Positions 1 through 8,698 of a stretch of 20,343 nt of DNA are shown here, in pieces. This DNA is from Streptomyces caelestis (GTDB taxonomy: Bacteria; Actinomycetota; Actinomycetes; Streptomycetales; Streptomycetaceae), in contig NZ_LGCN01000107.1 in NCBI RefSeq assembly GCF_001279005.1, forward strand, positions 1 to 20,343, given 5' to 3'. The position numbers were made by a program, and so were the translations under genes. Within the stretch, counting starts at the first letter, position 1. Each line of letters starts with the position of its first letter. A model generated the notes under the pieces. The model searched no databases, was not told the DNA's origin, and saw only the letters and a program-made list of their open reading frames with translations.

Positions 1-26
1 CCGGGCACTTCGCCCCCCGCCACTGA
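1..26 (+). CDS. Possible 3' end of an upstream gene (partial)
   Basis: In the frame starting at base 3 there are seven sense codons (GHFAPRH) and a TGA at 24-26, six of the seven ending in C and one in G. That agrees with Streptomyces codon use and with a plus-strand gene ending 37 nt before the next start. The stretch is too short to identify the product. It could be chance, since any GC-rich frame tends to look like this. Confidence 0.3.
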
Positions 27-63
27 GTCCCCCCGCTCACCCCCTCGAGACTGGAAGCCGCGC

Positions 64-1575
64 ATGTCCACAGCACCGCCGAAAGGACGCCGACTGATCC
101 ACGGGATCGACAGGTCGGGCGCCCATCCGGTCGAGTACCGTTTCGCCCACGCCAAGAGCGGCAACCGGCACCTCGTCGTCGTGTTCGCGAACTTCGGCGT
201 CACCGACGACTACGGCTGGTCGAACGGCGTCTTCGACCCGGTGCGGGCCAACGTCCTCTGGATCCGCGACCGGTTCCACGGCATGAACAGCTACTACCTG
301 TGCCGGGACATGGACTTCTCCCTGGAGCAGTCGGTGGCCGCGGTGATCGGCAACGTGATGCGGTCCCTGGACCTGACCCCGGACGACGTCACGCTGTGGG
401 GCGGTTCCAAGGGCGGCAGCGCGGCCCTCTACTTCGGCCTGCGGTACGGGTTCCGCAACATCGTCTCCATCGTGCCGCAGTTCCTGATCGGCACCTACGT
501 CCGCACCAAGCACCCGAAGGTCGCGCGGTTCATGCTCGGCGAGGGGGTGCCGGAGCAGAACGTACGGGCGGTCGACGCGCTGCTGCCCGACCTGGTGCGG
601 TCCGGAGCCAACCGCGGCGCCAACATCTACCTGCTCTCCTCGCCCCAGGACGAGCAGTACCCGGAGCAGGTCGAGCCCTTCCTCGGACTCTTCCAGGGGT
701 ACGACAACTTCAACTTCATCTTCAGCGAGTCCCCGTTCATCACCGACCACACGCAGGTCACCCGGCGCAACGTCCCGGTGCTGATGGGCATCGTCAACTG
801 CCTCGCCGACGGCCTCGCCCCGCGCCTGGGATTCGTGCGCAACGGCTACGAGCAGCCGGAGCGCGACACGGCGGCCATCGACGCCTACCTCTCCGCGAAC
901 TCCCCGGAGCCGGCCGGCCGGGTCGCCCCGCCGGTGGTCACCGTCCCGGCGTCCGGTGCGCGGCTGCCCAGGGACGGCGTCTCCTTCCAGGGCACGGCCC
1001 CGGGGGCGGTGCGGGTGAGCCTGTGGGAGAACGGCAAGTTCCTCGGCTCGCCCCCCGTGGCCCCGGACGGCACCTGGTCCTGGCGGCTCAGCAAGCCCTG
1101 GAGCAAGGGCGGTCACACGGTGAAGGCGGTGGCCTGGAACGCGGCCAAGGAACACAGCCGGGGGACCGAGGTGCGCTTCCTGACGGAGGACGGCGACCTC
1201 GCGGGCACGGCGCCCGGGGCGCCGGCGCGGCCCGGCCTCCAGGCCGCGGCCCGGCACGTGCCGGGGCAGCCGCTCCGGGCGCCGCAGGTGACGACCCCCG
1301 AGTGCTACGAGCAGGTCATGGGGTCGGCCGTGCGGTTCACGGGCTCGGCGGGCGGGGCCGCGCAGGTCGGCTTCCGGGCGGAGGGCACGCTGCTCGGCAC
1401 CTGCCCGGTCGCGGCCGACGGGCGGTGGACGTGGGACGCCGGGTGGGCGTGGCAGGAGGGCATGCACACGGTGGAGGTGTTCGCCGTGGACGCCGTGGGA
1501 GCCGAGTCCCCGGCGACCCTCCTCCCCTTCGCCGTCCTGAACGCACCGGCCGGGGCCCGGCCGTTCGGCCACTGA
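64..1575 (+). CDS. Alpha/beta-hydrolase-like protein with two C-terminal Ig-like domains, function unknown
   Basis: 503 aa, ATG preceded by GGAAG at 53-57. The N-terminal ~250 residues look like an alpha/beta hydrolase: a strand HLVVVFANFG (36-45), then the nucleophile-elbow-like motif WGGSKGGSAA with candidate Ser115, then LLSSPQDEQ (Asp196 candidate) and ITDHTQV (His229 candidate), which could form a Ser-Asp-His triad. This layout recalls the Asp2 and XcbB/CpsF-type proteins of surface glycan systems, but that is a weak resemblance from memory. Residues ~300-375 and ~410-495 are two similar modules, each with a GxW-type core (DGTWSW, DGRWTW) and a HTV[KE]V[FA]A strand, typical of bacterial Ig-like repeats. 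There is no signal peptide or membrane segment, which is odd for a protein with Ig-like modules. It faces the fadAB operon across a hairpin terminator. Function is not assignable; a hydrolase or esterase acting on a surface polymer is possible. Confidence 0.85.
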   Translation: MSTAPPKGRRLIHGIDRSGAHPVEYRFAHAKSGNRHLVVVFANFGVTDDYGWSNGVFDPVRANVLWIRDRFHGMNSYYLCRDMDFSLEQSVAAVIGNVMRSLDLTPDDVTLWGGSKGGSAALYFGLRYGFRNIVSIVPQFLIGTYVRTKHPKVARFMLGEGVPEQNVRAVDALLPDLVRSGANRGANIYLLSSPQDEQYPEQVEPFLGLFQGYDNFNFIFSESPFITDHTQVTRRNVPVLMGIVNCLADGLAPRLGFVRNGYEQPERDTAAIDAYLSANSPEPAGRVAPPVVTVPASGARLPRDGVSFQGTAPGAVRVSLWENGKFLGSPPVAPDGTWSWRLSKPWSKGGHTVKAVAWNAAKEHSRGTEVRFLTEDGDLAGTAPGAPARPGLQAAARHVPGQPLRAPQVTTPECYEQVMGSAVRFTGSAGGAAQVGFRAEGTLLGTCPVAADGRWTWDAGWAWQEGMHTVEVFAVDAVGAESPATLLPFAVLNAPAGARPFGH

Positions 1576-1600
1576 CGGATCGCACCGCGGGGAACGGAGC

Positions 1601-1630
1601 GAGGAGGGCCCCGCACGCGGGGCCCTCCTC
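1601..1630. terminator. Bidirectional hairpin terminator between convergent genes
   Basis: A perfect 12-bp inverted repeat, GAGGAGGGCCCC (1601-1612) and its complement (1619-1630), encloses a 6-nt loop, GCACGC. It lies 25 nt after the hydrolase gene stop and 19 nt before the fadB stop on the other strand, so it can terminate both transcripts. There is no U-tract, which is usual for Streptomyces. Confidence 0.75.
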
Positions 1631-1649
1631 GTCGGCGTCCTGACCGGGC

Positions 1650-3779
1650 TTACGCGGGCACGCTCGCCACGCCCGCCTCCAGGAACCGCTTCCCGTTCAC
1701 CCGCTCGGAGACGCCCTCGCGGTCCAGGTACGGCGTGACGCCGCCCAGGTGGAAGGGCCAGCCGGCGCCCGTGATCAGGCAGAGGTCGATGTCCTGGGCC
1801 TCGGCGACGACGCCCTCGTCGAGCATCAGGCCGATCTCCTGGGCCACCGCGTCCAGGACGCGGTCGCGGACCTGCTCCTCCGTCAGGACGGTGTCGCCCT
1901 GCTGGAGGAGGGCGGCGACCTCCGGGTCCAGCTCGGGCTTGCCGCTGTCGTAGACGTAGAAGCCGCGCTTGCCCGCCTTGACGACGGCCGCGAGGTTGGG
2001 GGAGACCGTGAAGCGCTCCGGGAAGGCCCGGTTCAGGGTCTCCGAGACGTGCAGGCCGATCGCGGGGCCGACCAGCTCCAGCAGGACCAGCGGGGACATC
2101 GGCAGGCCGAGCGGCTCCACCGCCTTCTCCGCGACCTCGACCGGGGTGCCCTCGTCGATGACGTTCTGGATCTCGCCCATGAAGCGGGTCAGGATGCGGT
2201 TGACCACGAACGCCGGGGCGTCCTTGACCAGCACCGCGGTCTTCTTCAGCTTCTTGGCGACACCGAACGCCGTGGCCAGCGCGGCGTCGTCGGTCCGCTC
2301 GCCGCGGACGATCTCCAGCAGCGGGAGGATCGCGACCGGGTTGAAGAAGTGGAAGCCGACGACCCGCTCGGGGTGCTTCAGCTTCGACGCCATCTCCGTC
2401 ACGGAGAGGGAGGAGGTGTTGGTCGCCAGGATCGCGTGCGCCGGGGCGACCGCCTCGACCTCGGCGAACACCTTCTGCTTGACGCCCATCTCCTCGAACA
2501 CGGCCTCGATGACGAAGTCCGCGTCCGCGAAGCCCTCGGCCTTGTCCAGCACACCGGAGACCAGCGCCTTGAGGCGGTTGGCCTTGTCCTGGTTGATCCG
2601 GCCCTTGCCGAGCAGCTTCTCGATCTCGGCGTGGACGTAGCCCACGCCCTTGTCGACGCGCTCCTGGTCGATGTCGGTCAGCACGACCGGCACCTCCAGG
2701 CGGCGCAGGAAGAGCAGGGCCAGCTGCGAGGCCATCAGACCGGCGCCGACGACGCCCACCTTGGTGACCGGGCGGGCCAGCGACTTGTCCGGGGCGCCGG
2801 CCGGGCGCTTGCCGCGCTTCTGCACCAGGTTGAACGCGTAGATGCCGGAGCGCAGTTCGCCGCCCATGATCAGGTCGGCGAGCGCCTGGTCCTCGGCGTC
2901 GTAGCCCTGCTGGAGGTCGCCGTTCTTGGCGGCGGCGATGATGTCGAGGGCGCGGTAGGCGGCCGGGGCGGCGCCGTGCACCTTGCCGTCCGCGACGAAG
3001 CGGCCCTTGGCGACGGCCTGGTCCCAGGCCTCACCGCGGTCGATCACCGGGCGCTCGACGACGATCTCGCCCTTGAGGACGGCCGCGGTCCAGATCAGCG
3101 ACTGCTCCAGGAAGTCCGCGCCCTCGAAGATCGCGTCCGCGATGCCGAGTTCGAAGACCTGCGCGCCCTTGAGCTGCTTGTTCTGGTTGAGGCTGTTCTC
3201 GATGATGACCGAGACGGCCTTCTCGGCGCCGATCAGGTTCGGCAGCAGTGTGCAGCCGCCCCAGCCGGGGACCAGACCGAGGAAGACCTCGGGCAGGGAG
3301 AACGCGGGGACGGCCGCCGACACCGTGCGGTACGCGCAGTGCAGGCCGATCTCCACGCCGCCGCCCATCGCGGCGCCGTTGTAGTACGCGAACGTCGGCA
3401 CGGCCAGCTTCGACAGCCGCTTGAAGACGTCGTGGCCGCCCTTGCCGATGGCGAGCGCGTCCTCGTGCCGCTTCAGCAGCTCGACGCCCTTGAGGTCGGC
3501 GCCGACCGCGAAGATGAACGGCTTGCCGGTGACGCCGACGCCGACGATCCCGCCGTCGGCGGCCTCCTTCTCGACCTGGTCGATGGCGGCGTCGATGTTC
3601 GCCAGCGACTGCGGGCCGAGGGTGGTCGGCTTGGTGTGGTCGTGGCCGTTGTCGAGGGTGATGAGCGCGAAGCGCCCGGCCCCCAGCGGCAGGTCGAAGT
3701 GGCGTACGTGCGCGCTGGTGACGACCTCGCCGGGGAACAGCTCGGCCGCACCCTTCAGAAGCTCTGCGGTGGTGCTCAC
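1650..3779 (-). CDS. fadB: Multifunctional fatty-acid oxidation protein: enoyl-CoA hydratase / 3-hydroxyacyl-CoA dehydrogenase
   Basis: 709 aa. It performs the hydration and NAD-dependent dehydrogenation steps of fatty-acid beta-oxidation in the cytoplasm, passing 3-ketoacyl-CoA to the thiolase encoded just upstream. Residues ~20-240 are a crotonase domain with the oxyanion-hole regions GADLKG and GAAMGGGVE and the catalytic Glu pair, Glu143 (GGGVEIGLHC) and Glu164 (LPEVFLGLVPGWGG). A Rossmann fold starts at ~340 with GVVGAGLMA, followed by the dehydrogenase signature GFHFFNP with catalytic His477 and Glu489 nearby. Two C-terminal dehydrogenase domains follow. The frame stays open far upstream of 3779, but similarity begins at the GTG (MSTTAELLKG), which overlaps the thiolase stop as GTGA. 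The length and context match what I recall of S. coelicolor SCO6026. Confidence 0.96.
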   Translation of the reverse strand: MSTTAELLKGAAELFPGEVVTSAHVRHFDLPLGAGRFALITLDNGHDHTKPTTLGPQSLANIDAAIDQVEKEAADGGIVGVGVTGKPFIFAVGADLKGVELLKRHEDALAIGKGGHDVFKRLSKLAVPTFAYYNGAAMGGGVEIGLHCAYRTVSAAVPAFSLPEVFLGLVPGWGGCTLLPNLIGAEKAVSVIIENSLNQNKQLKGAQVFELGIADAIFEGADFLEQSLIWTAAVLKGEIVVERPVIDRGEAWDQAVAKGRFVADGKVHGAAPAAYRALDIIAAAKNGDLQQGYDAEDQALADLIMGGELRSGIYAFNLVQKRGKRPAGAPDKSLARPVTKVGVVGAGLMASQLALLFLRRLEVPVVLTDIDQERVDKGVGYVHAEIEKLLGKGRINQDKANRLKALVSGVLDKAEGFADADFVIEAVFEEMGVKQKVFAEVEAVAPAHAILATNTSSLSVTEMASKLKHPERVVGFHFFNPVAILPLLEIVRGERTDDAALATAFGVAKKLKKTAVLVKDAPAFVVNRILTRFMGEIQNVIDEGTPVEVAEKAVEPLGLPMSPLVLLELVGPAIGLHVSETLNRAFPERFTVSPNLAAVVKAGKRGFYVYDSGKPELDPEVAALLQQGDTVLTEEQVRDRVLDAVAQEIGLMLDEGVVAEAQDIDLCLITGAGWPFHLGGVTPYLDREGVSERVNGKRFLEAGVASVPA

Positions 3780-4993
3780 TTGTCCCCCTCGAAGTGCGGG
3801 TTCTCCCAGATGACCGTCGCGCCCATGCCGAAGCCGACGCACATGGTGGTCAGGCCGTAGCGGACGTGCGGCTGCTCCTCGAACTGGCGGGCCAGCTGCG
3901 TCATCAGCCGGACGCCGGAGGAGGCCAGCGGGTGGCCGAAGGCGATGGCGCCGCCGTACTGGTTGACGCGCGCGTCGTCGTCGGCGATGCCGTAGTGCTC
4001 CAGGAAGGCGAGGACCTGGACGGCGAAGGCCTCGTTGATCTCGAACAGACCGATGTCGGAGATGGACAGGCCGGCCTGGGCCAGGGCCTTCTCCGTGGCC
4101 GGGATCGGGCCGTAGCCCATGACCTCGGGCTCCACACCCGCGAAGGAGTAGGAGACCAGGCGCATCTTGACGGGCAGGCCGTTCTCGCGGGCGAAGTCCT
4201 CGCTCGCGATGACCGAGGCGGTGGCGCCGTCGTTCAGACCGGCCGCGTTGCCGGCGGTGACCCGGCCGTGCACGCGGAACGGGGTCTTGAGGTTCGCCAG
4301 GTTCTCCAGGGTGGTGCCCGGACGCATCGGCTCGTCGGCGGTGACCAGGCCCCAGCCCGTCTCGCCGGCCTCCTCGTTGGTGCGGCGCACCGAGACCGGC
4401 ACCAGGTCGGCCTGGATCCTGCCGTCGGCGTACGCCTTGGCGGCCTTCTCCTGGGAGCGGACCGCGTACTCGTCGGCGCGCCGCTTGGTGATGCCCGGGT
4501 AGCGGTCGTGCAGGTTCTCCGCGGTCATGCCCATGAACAGGGCGGACTCGTCGACCAGCTTCTCGCTCACGAAGCGCGGGTTCGGGTCCACGCCCTCGCC
4601 CATCGGGTGGCGGCCCATGTGCTCGACGCCGCCCGCGATGGCGACGTCGTACGCGCCGAAGGCGACGGAGCCGGCCACCGTGGTGACGGCGGTCAGGGCG
4701 CCGGCGCACATGCGGTCGATGGAGTAGCCCGGGACCGAGGTGGGCAGGCCCGCGAGGATGCCGGCCGTGCGGCCGATGGTCAGGCCCTGGTCGCCGATCT
4801 GCGTGGTCGCGGCGATGGCGACCTCGTCGATCCTCTTCGGGTCGAGGCCGGGGTTGCGGCGCAGCAGCTCCCGGATCGCCTTCACGACGAGGTCGTCGGC
4901 GCGGGTCTCGTGGTAGATGCCCTTCGGGCCCGCCTTGCCGAACGGGGTACGGACGCCGTCGACGAAGACGACGTCCCTGACGGTACGAGGCAC
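3776..4993 (-). CDS. fadA: Acetyl-CoA acyltransferase (thiolase, beta-oxidation)
   Basis: 405 aa. It cleaves 3-ketoacyl-CoA with CoA to release acetyl-CoA, or condenses acetyl-CoA in reverse. Thiolase hallmarks are all present: nucleophile Cys96 in SIDRMCAGAL, the NEAFA motif at 320-324, His354 in AFGHPLASSG, and Cys385 in TMCVGFGMGA. The start is a GTG with GGAGGAG seven bases upstream, which settles the start. The 4-nt overlap with fadB implies translational coupling and a two-gene operon, with the thiolase first. It corresponds to SCO6027 of S. coelicolor as I recall it. Confidence 0.96.
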   Translation of the reverse strand: MPRTVRDVVFVDGVRTPFGKAGPKGIYHETRADDLVVKAIRELLRRNPGLDPKRIDEVAIAATTQIGDQGLTIGRTAGILAGLPTSVPGYSIDRMCAGALTAVTTVAGSVAFGAYDVAIAGGVEHMGRHPMGEGVDPNPRFVSEKLVDESALFMGMTAENLHDRYPGITKRRADEYAVRSQEKAAKAYADGRIQADLVPVSVRRTNEEAGETGWGLVTADEPMRPGTTLENLANLKTPFRVHGRVTAGNAAGLNDGATASVIASEDFARENGLPVKMRLVSYSFAGVEPEVMGYGPIPATEKALAQAGLSISDIGLFEINEAFAVQVLAFLEHYGIADDDARVNQYGGAIAFGHPLASSGVRLMTQLARQFEEQPHVRYGLTTMCVGFGMGATVIWENPHFEGDK

Positions 4994-5044
4994 GATGGCT
5001 CTCCTCCAGGGTGCGGGACGCTGAGCGCTTGCTTACGGGCCATG

Positions 5045-5058
5045 CTACTTGTGGGTAA
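5045..5058. promoter_or_regulatory. Candidate operator in the fadAB promoter region
   Basis: The sequence CTACTTGTGGGTAA has TAC and GTA half-sites separated by six bases, 52-65 nt upstream of the thiolase start. TetR-type regulators of acyl-CoA metabolism often bind short TAC-N-GTA palindromes, so this could be the control site of the operon. The symmetry is limited to the outer bases and no regulator gene is adjacent, so this remains a suggestion. Confidence 0.3.
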
Positions 5059-5140
5059 CGTGACTGCCCAGTCCCGTAGGCCGGAGCGGTGAACATCACA
5101 CGTTCGCCTCGCCCCCACCGCCCCTTCCCGTCCCGAAACC

Positions 5141-5235
5141 GGGGCTCCGCCCCAGACCCCGCTCCTCGAACGCCGGAGGGGCTGAAGTCAGCCCCTCCGG
5201 CGTTCGAGGAGCGGAGGTTCGGGGGCAGCGCCCCC
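5141..5235. repeat. Intergenic palindromic repeat module with three hairpins
   Basis: Three hairpins lie in a row: GGGGC-TCC-GCCCC (5141-5153), a perfect 25-bp inverted repeat with a 2-nt AG loop (5161-5185 and 5188-5212), and GGGGGC-AGC-GCCCCC (5221-5235). From memory, the central arm (GCTCCTCGAACGCCGGAGGG) and its GGGGCTCCGCCCC flank recur widely between Streptomyces genes. Placed between the LacI gene end and the fadAB promoter, both on the minus strand, it probably terminates the sugar-operon transcript. Confidence 0.75.
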
Positions 5236-5275
5236 GGGGATGGGAACGGGAGAGGGCGGCGGGGGCGAAAAAGCC

Positions 5276-6310
5276 TCACGGCGGCGCCGTGGACCCCCGA
5301 GGCGTCAGCACCGGCGTCGGTACCGGATGCGACCCCGGGTCTTCCCCGGCGATGACGCCGAACAGCGTTCGTGCCACCTCCGCACCGAACCCGTGCACAT
5401 CGTGACTCATCGCCGACAGCGTCGGATGCGTCAGCCGGCACAGCTGCGAGTCGTCCCACGCCAGCAGCGACACGTCGTCCGGCACCCGCAGCCCCATCTC
5501 CGCCGCCACCGACAGCCCCGCCACCGCCATGATGTCGTTGTCGTACACGATCGCCGTCGGCCGCTCGCCCGGCGCCGCCGCCAGCAGCGAGCGGGTCGCC
5601 CGCGCCCCCGCGTCCCCGGAGAAGTCCGTCGCCACCTGCCACGCCCGCGCGGCCGGCTCCAGCGCCCGCACCGTCTCGTCGAACGCGGTCGTACGGATCG
5701 AGGTGTGCCCGAGCGCCGCCGCGCCGCCCACCCGGGCGATCCGCCGGTGCCCGAGCGCCGCCAGGTACCGCACCGCCTCCGTCACGGCCGTGGCGTCGTC
5801 CGTCCACACGGAGGTCAGCCCGCCCGTCAGCGACGGGTGCCCGACGGCCACCACCGGCAGCCCCAGCCGCCCGGCCACCGCCGGGCGGGGGTCGTCGGCC
5901 CGGAAGTCCACCAGGATGGACCCGCCGACCTGCCGGCCCCTCCACCACGACTCCATCAGCCCGACCTCCTCGTCGGGACTGCGCACCAGCCGCAGCAGCA
6001 GCGCGCAGGACCGCTCGACCAGGACGCTCTCCACCCCGGAGACGAACTCCATGTAGAACGGCTCCAGGCCGAGCAGTCGGGCGGGCCGGCACACCGCGAG
6101 GCCCACCACGTCCACCCGTGACCCGGCCAGCGTGCGCGCGGTCGGACTCGGCGCCCACCCCAGCTCCCGCGCCGCCCGGAAGATCCGGTCGCGGGTCGCC
6201 TCCGACAGGCCGGGTTTCCGGTTGAAGGCGAGGGACACGGCCCCCTTGGACACGCCGGCGCGCGCGGCGACGTCCTTGATGGTGACACGGGGGGCAGGCG
6301 TCGCCGTCAT
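5276..6310 (-). CDS. LacI-family transcriptional regulator, probably of the adjacent mannoside genes
   Basis: 344 aa. The N-terminal helix-turn-helix is classic: VTIKDVAARAGVSKGAVSLAF (9-29), followed by the hinge region TARTLAGSRVDVVGL. The rest is the periplasmic-binding-like sugar-sensing and dimerisation domain, ending with the usual SLLAWDDSQLCRLTHPTLSAM region. The ATG at 6310 overlaps the beta-mannosidase stop as ATGA, so the two are co-translated and the regulator is the distal gene. It most likely represses both this unit and the divergent ABC transporter until a mannoside-derived ligand binds. Members of this family usually recognise near-palindromes with a central CG; a candidate lies in the control region. 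Confidence 0.93.
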   Translation of the reverse strand: MTATPAPRVTIKDVAARAGVSKGAVSLAFNRKPGLSEATRDRIFRAARELGWAPSPTARTLAGSRVDVVGLAVCRPARLLGLEPFYMEFVSGVESVLVERSCALLLRLVRSPDEEVGLMESWWRGRQVGGSILVDFRADDPRPAVAGRLGLPVVAVGHPSLTGGLTSVWTDDATAVTEAVRYLAALGHRRIARVGGAAALGHTSIRTTAFDETVRALEPAARAWQVATDFSGDAGARATRSLLAAAPGERPTAIVYDNDIMAVAGLSVAAEMGLRVPDDVSLLAWDDSQLCRLTHPTLSAMSHDVHGFGAEVARTLFGVIAGEDPGSHPVPTPVLTPRGSTAPP

Positions 6311-8688
6311 CGAGTGGGCTCCACGCAGTACAGGGCGCGGCGGGCGGTGTCCGGGTCCGGAGTCCTCCAGCCCCGCACCCCGATGGTCACCTCTTCCCCG
6401 GGCAGCAGGGTCACCAGCCCCCGGTCGGCCACCGCCTCCGGGTCCAGCCGGTCGGCCTGGAGCAGCAGGTCCCGTACGAGGGTGCGGGCCGTGACCGTGA
6501 TCCCGTCCGGGGCGAGGGCGACCTCGAACTCGGGCCGCGGGTACGGGATCTCCCGGTCCGGCGCGGGGAAGTGCAGCGCCCGCACCTCCTCCGCGTCGGC
6601 GACCAGGAACTCCTTCGGGCCGGCCGGGACCAGACCGGCCGGGACCCCGATCACCGCCACCGTCCGCCCCTCGGCGGCCAGCGCCGGGCGGGCCTCCCCG
6701 AGCACCGTGCCGTCGACGGACATCCGGCGCAGCCGCAGCGTGCCCCGCCACTGCCCGGCGGACTGGTTGACCGCCGCCACCACCAGACCCGCACCGTCCA
6801 CCCGCACGGTCAGCAGCCGGTCCGCGTACAGCCGCCGCAGCTCGTGGTAGAGCGGCTTCTCCCGGCCGTCGCCGTCGATCGCCGCCCACGAGGTCACCGG
6901 CCAGCAGTCGTTGAGCTGCCACACCACCGTGCCCGCGCACACCGGCCAGTGCGAGCGCCAGTGCTCGATCCCGGCGGCGATCGCGCGCGCCTGGTTGACC
7001 TGCGTCAGGTAGTGCCAGCGGTCGAAGTCCCCCTCCGGCACGGCGAAGTGGCGGGCCAGCCCGCGCTCCAGCTTGCCGTTGCCGTCGTCCGCCTTCTGGT
7101 GGTGCAGCATGCCGGGGGAGTCCGGCGCGAGTTCCTCCCCGGGCAGCGCCCGGCGCAGCGTGGCGTACGCGGGCGGCGCCTGCCAGCCGAACTCGGCGAC
7201 GAAACGCGGCACATGGCGACGGTAGTCGGCGTAGTCGGTGCGGTTCCACACCTCCCACGAGTGGTGCGTGCCGTGCGCCGGGTCGTTCGGGTGGTGCAGC
7301 CAGGAACCGGACCAGGGACTGCCCGCCGTGTACGGCCGGGTGGGGTCCGACTCCGCGACGACCCGCGGCAGTACGCCCAGGTAGTAGCCCTCGCCCCAGG
7401 AGTCCCCGGCCAGCCCCGGCTCCCAGCCCCAGTCCCGGAACCCCCACAGGTTCTCGTTGTTGCCGTTCCACAGCACCAGCGAGGGGTGCGGCATCAGCCG
7501 TACGACGTTCTCCCGGGCCTCCGCCTCCACCTCCCCGCGCAACGGCCGCTCCTCGGGGTAGGCCGCGCAGGCGAACGGGAAGTCCTGCCAGACCAGCAGT
7601 CCCAACTCGTCGCAGGCGTCGTAGAAGTCCTCGCTCTCGTAGATCCCGCCGCCCCAGACGCGCACCAGGTCCACGCCCGCGCCGGCCGCCTGTTCCAGCC
7701 GCCGCCGGTAGCGCTCCCGGGTGATCCGGGACGGGAAGACGTCGTCCGGGATCCAGTTGACGCCCCGCGCGAACAGCCGCTCCCCGTTGACGACCAGGGT
7801 GAACCCGGTGCCGTGGGCGTCGGCCGAGGTGTCCAGCCCCACCGTCCGGAACCCGATCCGGCGCCGCCACGAGTCCAGCGCCTCCTCGCCGTGCAGCAGC
7901 GTCAACTCCAGGTCGTACAAAGGCTGTTCACCGTACCCCCGGGGCCACCACAGTCGTGCGTCCGGCACCCGCAGCCGTACGGTCCCCGCCGTGCCGTCGA
8001 TCTCCGCGCGGGCGCGTACGCCGCCGACGCGCGCCTCCGCGGTGAGCGGCGCCTCGATGCGGGAGCGCTCCACGTCGACGGCCAGCTCGACCTGCCCCGT
8101 GCCGTCCTCGACGGTCACCAGCGGGCGCACCCGGGCGATCCGGGCCGTCGACCAGTGCTCCAGCCGCACCGGCCGCCAGATCCCGGCCGTCACCAGCGTC
8201 GGCCCCCAGTCCCAGCCGAACGAGCAGGCCATCTTGCGGACGTACTGGTACGGCTCGGCGTACGCGCCGGGGCGCTCGCCCACCGCGCCCCGCACCGCCT
8301 CCGCCTCGGCGTACGCGGAGGCGAACCGCACGGTGAGCCGCCCGCTCAGCCCTGTCACGTCGAAACGGTACGAACGGTGCATGTTCCGCGTCCGGCCCAG
8401 CGTCCGGCCGTCGAGCAGGACCTCGGCGACGGTGTCGAGCCCGTCGAAGACCAGATCCGTCCGCTCGTGCGCGCCCGCCCCGGCGGTCAGCTCCGTCTCG
8501 TACGTCCAGTCCCGCCGGCCCACCCACGCCACCTCGGTCTCGCTCCGGCCGAGGAACGGGTCGGGGATCAGCCCGGCCGCCAGCAGATCGGTGTGCACGC
8601 ACCCCGGCACCGAGGCGGGGAGCGCGTCCCCCGTGCCGTCAGGGTGTCGCAGGGTCCATCCCTCGGCGAGCGGTGTGACCTGACGCAT
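6307..8688 (-). CDS. Glycoside hydrolase family 2 beta-mannosidase-like enzyme
   Basis: 793 aa from the ATG at 8688. It is predicted to remove terminal beta-D-mannose from manno-oligosaccharides. The GH2 layout is complete: N-terminal jelly-roll (WVGRRDWTYETEL, MACSFGWDWGPTL), an Ig-like middle domain, and a TIM barrel from ~RGVNWIPDDVF. Catalytic residues are visible: acid/base Glu in VLWNGNNE (residue 412) and nucleophile Glu in FVAEFGWQ (residue 499). The beta-mannosidase-type signatures VRVWGGGIYESEDFYDACDE and WQLNDCWPVTSWA also support the call. No signal peptide is present, so it is cytoplasmic and acts on imported sugars, in keeping with the divergent importer. The in-frame GTG at 8694 sits directly against the AGGGAG Shine-Dalgarno; the ATG at 8688 has proper spacing and is preferred. 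Exact substrate is inferred, not shown. Confidence 0.93.
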   Translation of the reverse strand: MRQVTPLAEGWTLRHPDGTGDALPASVPGCVHTDLLAAGLIPDPFLGRSETEVAWVGRRDWTYETELTAGAGAHERTDLVFDGLDTVAEVLLDGRTLGRTRNMHRSYRFDVTGLSGRLTVRFASAYAEAEAVRGAVGERPGAYAEPYQYVRKMACSFGWDWGPTLVTAGIWRPVRLEHWSTARIARVRPLVTVEDGTGQVELAVDVERSRIEAPLTAEARVGGVRARAEIDGTAGTVRLRVPDARLWWPRGYGEQPLYDLELTLLHGEEALDSWRRRIGFRTVGLDTSADAHGTGFTLVVNGERLFARGVNWIPDDVFPSRITRERYRRRLEQAAGAGVDLVRVWGGGIYESEDFYDACDELGLLVWQDFPFACAAYPEERPLRGEVEAEARENVVRLMPHPSLVLWNGNNENLWGFRDWGWEPGLAGDSWGEGYYLGVLPRVVAESDPTRPYTAGSPWSGSWLHHPNDPAHGTHHSWEVWNRTDYADYRRHVPRFVAEFGWQAPPAYATLRRALPGEELAPDSPGMLHHQKADDGNGKLERGLARHFAVPEGDFDRWHYLTQVNQARAIAAGIEHWRSHWPVCAGTVVWQLNDCWPVTSWAAIDGDGREKPLYHELRRLYADRLLTVRVDGAGLVVAAVNQSAGQWRGTLRLRRMSVDGTVLGEARPALAAEGRTVAVIGVPAGLVPAGPKEFLVADAEEVRALHFPAPDREIPYPRPEFEVALAPDGITVTARTLVRDLLLQADRLDPEAVADRGLVTLLPGEEVTIGVRGWRTPDPDTARRALYCVEPTR

Positions 8689-8698
8689 GCACACTCCC

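Noticed and set aside
1650..6158. A 1502-codon open frame that would fuse fadB to long upstream sequence
   Set aside because: Everything above 3779 in that frame is Arg/Gly/Pro-rich filler antisense or out of frame to the thiolase and LacI genes; the real protein begins at the GTG overlapping the thiolase stop.
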